Of a DNA stretch of 46,558 bases, positions 42,667 to 46,558 are shown one piece after another. Made by a program: the position numbers and the translations under genes. A model generated the notes under the pieces. That model was not told the DNA's origin, made no database searches, and saw only the letters and a program-made list of their open reading frames with translations. Position 1 is the first letter of the stretch, and every line of letters begins with the position of its first letter. Source of the stretch: Enterococcus lactis (lineage in GTDB: Bacteria; Bacillota; Bacilli; Lactobacillales; Enterococcaceae); assembly GCF_015751045.1 (NCBI RefSeq), contig NZ_BNJW01000023.1, positions 1-46,558 of the forward strand. The letters run 5' to 3'.

Positions 42667-42675
42667 ATTATAGCA
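42667..42675 (-). promoter_or_regulatory. Extended -10 promoter of the Hol-Tox mRNA
   Basis: Minus strand TGCTATAAT gives an extended -10 element; no good -35 is seen at standard distance. The leader to the TTG would be nearly 100 nt, long enough to fold and limit translation, as in other type I toxins. Confidence 0.6.
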
Positions 42676-42742
42676 TATCTAAAATCGAATAAAAATTCTC
42701 AATTTTAACTGTTTTTGCTATAATTTTAGCGAGGTGATCGTG

Positions 42743-43003
42743 ATGAACAAATATGTTGGTTTGCTTGATAAAATCCGAGTAATAAAAACACAACCATTAT
42801 TGGTTCGCTTTACTTTACAAACAATTCATGAATCGATTAATTGTGTAGTTGCAGATATTGAAATTATCGATAAATTGTTAATTATGGATGATGGAAAATA
42901 CAATATTGCCGTCACAGGTCATTTCAATAAACGGAATCAATTAGTCATTGAATCGATGCAAATTAGAAACCCTGATCATTTTACGCGATCAATGGGCATA
43001 TAA
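42743..43003 (+). CDS. Hypothetical 86-residue protein
   Basis: Begins MNKYVGLLDKIRVIKTQPLL and looks like a small beta-sheet domain (LLIMDDGKYNIAVTGHFNKR). GAGGTGA precedes ATG 42743, five bases away; the in-frame GTG at 42734 is part of that ribosome binding site. It has its own terminator (43011-43050) and therefore appears to be a single-gene unit. Family not recognised. Confidence 0.65.
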   Translation: MNKYVGLLDKIRVIKTQPLLVRFTLQTIHESINCVVADIEIIDKLLIMDDGKYNIAVTGHFNKRNQLVIESMQIRNPDHFTRSMGI

Positions 43004-43010
43004 ATAAAAG

Positions 43011-43050
43011 AAGAGCTGCAATCCTAATGTAGGACTGCAGCTCTTTTTGT
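43011..43050 (+). terminator. Strong terminator
   Basis: AAGAGCTGCAATCCTA (43011-43026) pairs with 43030-43045 with one mismatch around ATG, and is followed by TTTTTGTTTT. Confidence 0.92.
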
Positions 43051-43117
43051 TTTACATAGAAACAGGAAGAAAGGGAAAGGCCTATTTAGGAAGGCACAAG
43101 CGCCTTCTCAATTGAAA

Positions 43118-43402
43118 AACCTTTCTCTCACTCCAACCGCCACCGCCGTTCGAGAAGAAAGGAAGTGAACGTTGCACGTTCACTAAGATAAGGGGTCTTG
43201 CTTTGTAAGACAAAATAGGAAAAGCTTCCTCTCACCAAAAGGTTCGTTCCTGTTCGCTATCTCTTTATTGATTTGCCAGACCGGCAACAAGTTGCCTTTT
43301 ATCACCAAAAAGCGACAAGGACAAGGGTAAATGGCACGCTGCGCGCCCTTGTCCTTGTCGCTTTTCGTTGATTCATTCTGGCCAACAAATCAATAAAGAA
43401 AG
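43118..43402. other. Hairpin-rich non-coding block (candidate single-strand origin or ssDNA promoter)
   Basis: Five or more hairpins lie in under 300 bp: CCTTTCTCTC with GAGAAGAAAGG (43120-43162, C-rich loop CCAACCGCCACCGCCG), GTGAACGT/ACGTTCAC (43165-43183), GTCTT/AAGAC (43195-43211) and GGCAAC-AA-GTTGCC (43282-43295). A 20 bp perfect stem AAAAGCGACAAGGACAAGGG (43308-43327) pairs with 43346-43365. The last two sit inside an outer pair formed by TTTATTGATTTG (about 43263-43275) and CAAATCAATAAA (about 43386-43398). There is no coding frame. The stretch separates ssb and Hol-Tox from the small-gene operon at 43452. Confidence 0.75.
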
Positions 43403-43451
43403 AACTAACGAAAGGAAGTAAAACCTTTCCTAAGAGGAGGCAGAATCAATC

Positions 43452-43658
43452 ATGCGAAAGAAATTTGATTATTGGGGTGTTCCCTTCAGCGAATTATTCC
43501 CAAACTATCATGCACCACATACTGTCGAATGCGATTGTGGAGAAAGAGCGAAATGTATCAAAAGCTATTGTTTGTATCAATGTCCAACATGCGGGAAAAA
43601 ATATACCTTGTCTTATGGCGATTATATTTTGATTGAGGAGAAAGGAAAGAAACGCTGA
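43452..43658 (+). CDS. Small zinc-ribbon-like protein
   Basis: 68 residues with cysteines in CDCGERAKC and YQCPTCGKKY (about 28-50), a C-X-C plus C-X2-C layout typical of small zinc ribbons. The ends are charged. AGGAGG lies 11 bases before the ATG, and the stop overlaps the next start (TGATG at 43656-43660). It is first in a tight operon of small genes behind the hairpin block. Function unknown; nucleic acid or protein binding is likely from the fold type alone. Confidence 0.7.
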   Translation: MRKKFDYWGVPFSELFPNYHAPHTVECDCGERAKCIKSYCLYQCPTCGKKYTLSYGDYILIEEKGKKR

Positions 43659-43909
43659 TGAAAACACAACACAAATTATTGACTGTAAAAGAAGTCGTTC
43701 AAATTTTGGTGGACAAAGAAGTCATTTCTGAAAAAGTAGCAGAAGCTTTACTTATTCCGCGGTACTGGACGATAGAAACCCCTTTAGTAGAGGATGCACC
43801 GACTATGCTATTTGAAGACTTAGTGAAGATTGCAGGATGTGAACTGCATTATCAAGAAAAATTGGAAACTTATGAAAACGAATATTGGTTAACCAAATTA
43901 GAGAACTAA
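43658..43909 (+). CDS. Hypothetical 83-residue protein
   Basis: Begins MKTQHKLLTVKEVVQILVDK; the first 35 residues look like a helix-turn-helix of the excisionase/MerR kind (LTVKEVVQILVDKEVISEKV). The second half is acidic. It overlaps the zinc-ribbon gene by one base, so the two are translationally coupled. DNA binding is possible, not proven. Confidence 0.65.
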   Translation: MKTQHKLLTVKEVVQILVDKEVISEKVAEALLIPRYWTIETPLVEDAPTMLFEDLVKIAGCELHYQEKLETYENEYWLTKLEN

Positions 43910-43924
43910 AAAGGAGAAAAAAAT

Positions 43925-44068
43925 ATGGCTCAAAATTACTATGACGAATTTGTCAAATTACCTTTGGATAAAATGGCACAAAAAATGGAGGATATGACGT
44001 TCCTATACAACGAAACACGTGTTCCAAAAAAACATTATAAAGAAAAATTGTCGGTAGCTGTGGAATAA
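43925..44068 (+). CDS. Hypothetical 47-residue protein
   Basis: AAAAGGAG precedes ATG 43925. The product starts MAQNYYDEFVKLPLDKMAQK and is helical. Its stop is directly followed by the ATG of the next gene (TAAATG), so it belongs to the same operon. Family unknown. Confidence 0.62.
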   Translation: MAQNYYDEFVKLPLDKMAQKMEDMTFLYNETRVPKKHYKEKLSVAVE

Positions 44069-44362
44069 ATGATTGAATCAGGTGTCGAAATGAATCTTAT
44101 TGCGACGTACTATCGAACACTGGAAGAACTGAAAAAGCAAAATGCAAAATGGTTTTTCCAAGCCTTACTATGCTTGGAAGTAGGTGTCAAACCAAGCACT
44201 ATTAAACCTTCTGAATACCAAGCTTTAGAACTAACGTATGCGAAATTTATCGAAACGAAAAAAGCCAAGACTGTTTCAAGTGAATGGTTAGATTATTTTG
44301 AAAATATCAATAAGTATGGCGCATATTACACCATGAAAAAGGAAGACAACGAAAATGAATAA
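44069..44362 (+). CDS. Hypothetical 97-residue protein
   Basis: The frame starts at ATG 44069 next to the preceding stop; a later ATG at 44090 is also possible. The protein is helical, with YYRTLEELKKQNAKWFFQAL and EWLDYFENINKYGAYYTM, and very acidic at the end. No membrane segment or metal site. Function unknown. Confidence 0.6.
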   Translation: MIESGVEMNLIATYYRTLEELKKQNAKWFFQALLCLEVGVKPSTIKPSEYQALELTYAKFIETKKAKTVSSEWLDYFENINKYGAYYTMKKEDNENE

Positions 44363-44494
44363 GGTGATTTATCAACTAACAACGGATTCCATATCAACGA
44401 TTTGAAAGAAAAAAAGGTCAATAATCATTTATACCGAAAAGTGAGAATGTGTGAAATAAGGACAAAAAAAGCCTAGTAACTAAGGGAATGGTTC

Positions 44495-44553
44495 TTATTT
44501 CGCACCAACCGCCCCCGCCGCTTAGGTGGTGCGAAATAAACGGGCAAAGCCCG
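44495..44553. other. Twin hairpin with the same C-rich loop as the 43.1 kb block
   Basis: TTATTTCGCACCA (44495-44507) pairs perfectly with 44527-44539. The loop carries CCAACCGCCCCCGCCG (44505-44520), one base different from the loop at 43133-43148. A second hairpin CGGGC-AAA-GCCCG (44541-44553) follows. The stems of the two loop-sharing hairpins differ, so the loop sequence itself seems to be under selection. Confidence 0.7.
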
Positions 44554-44581
44554 ATAACTTAAGAGAAAGAAGGTGATCCAT

Positions 44582-44782
44582 TTGAACAAGATTATTCCCT
44601 TATTGTTAGTACTGTTTGTTGGCGAAATACTTATGCGAGATAGTGCAGCTGTACAGTTAAACCTCGCTGTATTTTTGGTAATACTGGTGTTTTGTTTGAT
44701 CTTTTGGCGGTTTGTATTAGTCCTCGTGAGTCTACTATTCAAGATGATTGCAGCCATATTTTTCATGGGGTTATTTCGATGA
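44582..44782 (+). CDS. Small membrane protein, TTG start
   Basis: 66 residues from TTG 44582, with AAGGTGA five bases upstream. Two hydrophobic stretches (about 5-17 and 27-62) make most of it a membrane protein (VFLVILVFCLIFWRFVLVLV). It sits just after the twin hairpin. An in-frame GTG at 44573 is part of the ribosome binding site. Function unknown; a small membrane effector or exclusion protein are options. Confidence 0.55.
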   Translation: MNKIIPLLLVLFVGEILMRDSAAVQLNLAVFLVILVFCLIFWRFVLVLVSLLFKMIAAIFFMGLFR

Positions 44783-44797
44783 AAGGAGAGAGTACCA

Positions 44798-44968
44798 ATG
44801 CCAATTGCAATAGGAAATAAACGGTTACCCGTGACATTAGATGAAAAGAGACAAAAAGAATTGCAGCAACTAAAGCAGAAGTACGACAAAAGTGAATCCA
44901 GGATTATGTGTATTGCGTTAGATTTATTGATTGCCAAGAAAAAGCAGGATTTGAGGTACCAGCACTAA
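44798..44968 (+). CDS. Small ribbon-helix-helix-like DNA-binding protein
   Basis: 56 residues: MPIAIGNKRLPVTLDEKRQK, then helices ELQQLKQKYDKSESRIMCIA. RLPVTLDEK followed by an amphipathic helix and a short S-SRIM-IALDLL helix is the pattern of CopG/Arc-like repressors. GAAAGGAGAG precedes the ATG. Two palindromic sites (44970-44985 and 44998-45019) directly follow the stop codon, ahead of the next gene. It probably controls that gene through these sites. Confidence 0.65.
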   Translation: MPIAIGNKRLPVTLDEKRQKELQQLKQKYDKSESRIMCIALDLLIAKKKQDLRYQH

Positions 44969-44969
44969 G

Positions 44970-45019
44970 AAAGTGACGTCACTTTTTATACTAAAACCTA
45001 AAAGTGATATCACTTTTAG
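44970..45019. promoter_or_regulatory. Tandem palindromic operators
   Basis: AAAGTGACGTCACTTT (44970-44985) and the 22 bp palindrome with arms CTAAAAGTGAT (44998-45019) are both perfect. Their centres lie 31 bp apart, close to three helical turns, so bound dimers would face the same side. A third copy of the core is at 5056-5073. Confidence 0.75.
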
Positions 45020-45042
45020 ACAATGGAAAAGGTGGAAATAAG

Positions 45043-45438
45043 ATGAAGAAAAAACAAACTAAACTATCGTTAGCAGATATTTTAACACAGTTAACCGCAA
45101 CTGAAGATGGTGTTGTAGAATTTGAACGATCTGAAATTTCGGTAGTAGATGATCGTTACTTTAAAATGCCTTACTTTTTTGACCAAGCAAAGGTCATTTG
45201 CCTTTGTGGCTACGATGGGGTACGTGATTACTTTGGAATTAGAATTACTGAAGAAAAAGTCGTTTGGGTAAACAATCATACAGAATTAGGTGCGCTAGCC
45301 TTTGAAGGAACTGTATTGGACAATATCTCTATTGTATTCGAGGAAGAAAGCTTTACGCTTGAATGCGATAAGTTAACCCGATATATCGATCCAAAATTCT
45401 ATGAGGATAAAAACCTGGCATGGGAACTGGCTTTATAG
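45043..45438 (+). CDS. Hypothetical protein behind tandem operators
   Basis: 131 residues, starting MKKKQTKLSLADILTQLTAT; a mixed alpha/beta acidic protein with CLCGYDGVRDYFGIRI in the middle. ATG 45043 has AAAAGGTGGA upstream. It is transcribed from just behind the two palindromes, so it is probably repressed by the ribbon-helix-helix-like protein of 44798. Family unknown; an anti-defence or establishment role would fit the position. Confidence 0.62.
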   Translation: MKKKQTKLSLADILTQLTATEDGVVEFERSEISVVDDRYFKMPYFFDQAKVICLCGYDGVRDYFGIRITEEKVVWVNNHTELGALAFEGTVLDNISIVFEEESFTLECDKLTRYIDPKFYEDKNLAWELAL

Positions 45439-45487
45439 ACAGAGTGCTAGTGCAAGTAAAGGAAGAAAGGAAGAAAGGAAGATCACC

Positions 45488-45694
45488 ATGAAATACAATT
45501 TATTAGACCATAAGCGAATGTGGGTAGAGAAATTAGAGGAAGACTTAGAACAGTTGGAATTGTTAGGTCATAATAAGACTTCAACGGTGTATAAAGAAGG
45601 ACTAAAACGAACGAAAAAAGCACAAAAAGAACTAGCAACACTGGAAAGTAGCGTTCAGAAAAAAGAAGTAGACTTAACATACACTTACCTTTAG
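45488..45694 (+). CDS. Hypothetical 68-residue coiled-coil protein
   Basis: ATG 45488 follows GGAAGAAAGGAAG. The product is helical and highly charged (MKYNLLDHKRMWVEKLEEDL, KKAQKELATLESS). Upstream in-frame codons back to 45401 overlap the previous gene and lack a ribosome binding site. It is part of the operon that starts at 45043. Function unknown. Confidence 0.58.
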   Translation: MKYNLLDHKRMWVEKLEEDLEQLELLGHNKTSTVYKEGLKRTKKAQKELATLESSVQKKEVDLTYTYL

Positions 45695-45703
45695 GAGTAG
45701 AAA

Positions 45704-45937
45704 ATGGCAGACAAGAGAAAAGAAAAGATTCAAAAATTACTGGCGCTTGCGGCGGATGTAAATGATGAGGAATCAATGAGCGCATTAGCCAAAGCCCAGC
45801 AATTGATGATGGACTATGATCTTACTGAAGATGAGATTTTCAATTATCATGAGCAGCAACGGATAGAAGCAGTAGAAACGCACGTGATCTATCGTGGACG
45901 TCCGCAAAAATGGCTGTATCGTTTATTTAGAAATTAA
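45704..45937 (+). CDS. DUF2786-like protein, probably truncated
   Basis: 77 residues: MADKRKEKIQKLLALAADVN and ESMSALAKAQQLMMDYDLTE are the typical DUF2786 N-terminal motif (K--KLLALA, then EA--A--KAQ-LM--Y-L). Members usually continue for 150 residues or more, with a metal-binding, phage/plasmid-type second domain. Here the frame stops after WLYRLFRN, at a point where the second domain should begin. It is followed by a terminator, so the short form may be stable rather than freshly broken. Confidence 0.75.
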   Translation: MADKRKEKIQKLLALAADVNDEESMSALAKAQQLMMDYDLTEDEIFNYHEQQRIEAVETHVIYRGRPQKWLYRLFRN

Positions 45938-45942
45938 GATAA

Positions 45943-45982
45943 AAAAGGCTAGTTAACAGGTTTGTCGACTGGCCTTTTTTGA
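45943..45982 (+). terminator. Terminator of the small-gene operon
   Basis: AAAAAAGGC.AGT pairs with ACT.GCCTTTTTT around a central loop. Confidence 0.8.
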
Positions 45983-46232
45983 TATGTTTGTACATGTTTT
46001 ATTGTGTTTTAATTTTTCTCTTTTTTATAGCAAGCTCCTTTTATAATAAATATTCCGAAAAGTGAAGACCATTTTTTATTTATTAAGACTATTATTATTA
46101 GTGAGATAAAATTTGATTGATCTTACAGAATATTGGTGACGATTATGACACTAAAGATACTATTTATGAAAATTTTGCAAAAATGTTCTGAAAATTACAT
46201 ATAATTGTTTTATAAAAAAGGGAGGCAATTAT
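45983..46232. other. AT-rich leader of the bacteriocin remnant
   Basis: No gene. A possible promoter for the bacteriocin is TTGCAA (46175-46180) and TATAAT (46200-46205) with a rather long 19 base spacer. No regulator binding repeats were seen. Confidence 0.45.
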
Positions 46233-46418
46233 ATGAAGAAAAAATTTGTTAGTATTTTTATGATTTTAGGAATTGTTTTATGAAGTGTATCTACTTTAGG
46301 AATTACAGTAGATGCTGCAACTTATTATGGAAATGGTGTTTATTGTAATACTCAAAAATATTGGGTAGATTGGAGTAGAGCTCGCTCTGAGATTGTTGAT
46401 AGAGGAGTAAATGGATAG
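46233..46418 (+). pseudogene. Class IIa (pediocin-like) bacteriocin precursor, inactivated
   Basis: A good start (GGGAGG, seven bases, ATG) opens a signal-peptide-like stretch MKKKFVSIFMILGIVL that meets TGA at 46281-46283. The frame continues [11 protein letters not shown], then the mature part [20 protein letters not shown], the YGNGV hallmark of class IIa bacteriocins, and stops at 46418 after DRGVNG. Two further defects are visible: the second disulfide Cys is Tyr (K-Y-W where K-C-W is expected), and the C-terminal half is cut off by the IS3-family element. No immunity gene is visible. Confidence 0.88.
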
Positions 46419-46558
46419 GCTACAATTAACTAGACAGAAAAATTAAGGTGTGTAGACTAGAAGAAAACATACCAGGAGGAATTTTTATGTCTAAGAGAAC
46501 ACGAAGAACTTTTTCACAAGAATTCAAGCAACAAATCGTCAATCTTTACTTAGCTGGA
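46416..46558 (+). mobile_element. IS3-family element, left end (partial)
   Basis: The bacteriocin reading stops where a new sequence begins (about 46412-46420), and within 70 bases an IS3-type OrfA starts. The exact end cannot be fixed without the right terminus or the uninterrupted target. The element leaves the window at 46558. Confidence 0.65.
46487..46558 (+). CDS. IS3-family transposase OrfA, first 24 residues (partial)
   Basis: AGGAGG precedes ATG 46487. The visible residues MSKRTRRTFSQEFKQQIVNL YLAG match the N-terminus of IS3-family OrfA proteins (R-R--FS-EFK-QIV-LY--G), the start of the helix-turn-helix domain. The gene continues beyond the window; the usual OrfA/OrfB frameshift arrangement cannot be checked. 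Confidence 0.85.
   Translation, partial: MSKRTRRTFSQEFKQQIVNLYLAG

Noticed and set aside
42478..42708. 76-codon plus-strand frame opposite the Hol-Tox gene.
   Set aside because: Opposite strand has the toxin with a good ribosome binding site and the typical antisense partner; the plus frame has neither.
44473..44937. 154-codon minus-strand frame across the twin hairpin and two small genes.
   Set aside because: It crosses well-signalled plus-strand starts and a palindromic hairpin; no ribosome binding site.
1..46558. tRNA and rRNA genes, antibiotic or metal resistance genes.
   Set aside because: None recognised on either strand by eye.

Overview
The window looks like the larger part of a low-GC Gram-positive conjugative plasmid, most likely from Enterococcus (probably E. 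faecium). The clues are an IS1216 end at the left edge, a RepA_N-type initiator, Fst-like and Hol-Tox type I toxins, an LPXTG pilus cluster, a class IIa bacteriocin remnant and consistently strong AGGAGG ribosome binding sites. There are no rRNA, tRNA or housekeeping genes. Assignments come from reading translated sequence and motifs; no database search was run.

Layout. 1-146: 5' end of IS1216. 147-2300: toxin-antitoxin debris, with an intact AbrB-antitoxin/RelE-ParE-toxin pair, a broken second toxin, an Fst/RNA II-type type I module and the tail of a dead ssb gene. 2340-3350: long array of TAGTA-type iterons. 3447-4487: repA, with three phased internal iterons. 4488-6262: two structured non-coding blocks, each bounded by its own 16-17 bp inverted repeat, on either side of one small gene. 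6263-7314: small hypothetical genes, one broken. 7441-15497: surface cluster with a frameshifted polymerase/ligase-like membrane protein, class A-like sortase, major pilin, class C sortase, minor pilin-like protein, a frameshifted antigen I/II-like adhesin and a lipoprotein.

15536-29537: type IV secretion (mating pore) operon with a VirB2-like candidate, large coiled-coil protein, VirD4-like coupling protein, VirB6-like channel protein (frameshifted tail), VirB3-like candidate, split TrsD/TrsE (VirB4) pair, VirB1-like wall hydrolase, VirB8-like candidate and accessory proteins. 29538-30950: gene-poor, ending in a repeat-rich block that is the best oriT candidate. 30952-40256: DNA processing, with a ribbon-helix-helix-like accessory protein, MobL-type relaxase, ArdC/LtrC-like antirestriction protein, toprim primase-like protein and topoisomerase III. 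40268-45937: probable leading region with AbiE-type toxin-antitoxin, SSB, a Hol-Tox type I module, strong DNA/RNA hairpins and small genes, including a probable DNA-binding protein next to two palindromic operators. 46233-46558: dead class IIa bacteriocin gene cut by an IS3-family element that runs off the window.

How it fits together. RepA and its iterons replicate the plasmid, and several toxin-antitoxin modules hold it in the population. The relaxase complex should nick at the oriT candidate and be brought by the coupling protein to the mating pore. The antirestriction protein, SSB and hairpins probably help the single strand become established in the recipient. The plasmid-borne pilus and adhesin could promote attachment, but the adhesin is frameshifted here. 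Single-base frameshifts or stops break at least five genes, which means either real decay or residual assembly error. The least explained parts are the two inverted-repeat-bounded structured RNA-like blocks at 4.86-6.18 kb, and the repeated hairpin and palindrome motifs at 43-45 kb, one of which has a copy at 5.06 kb.
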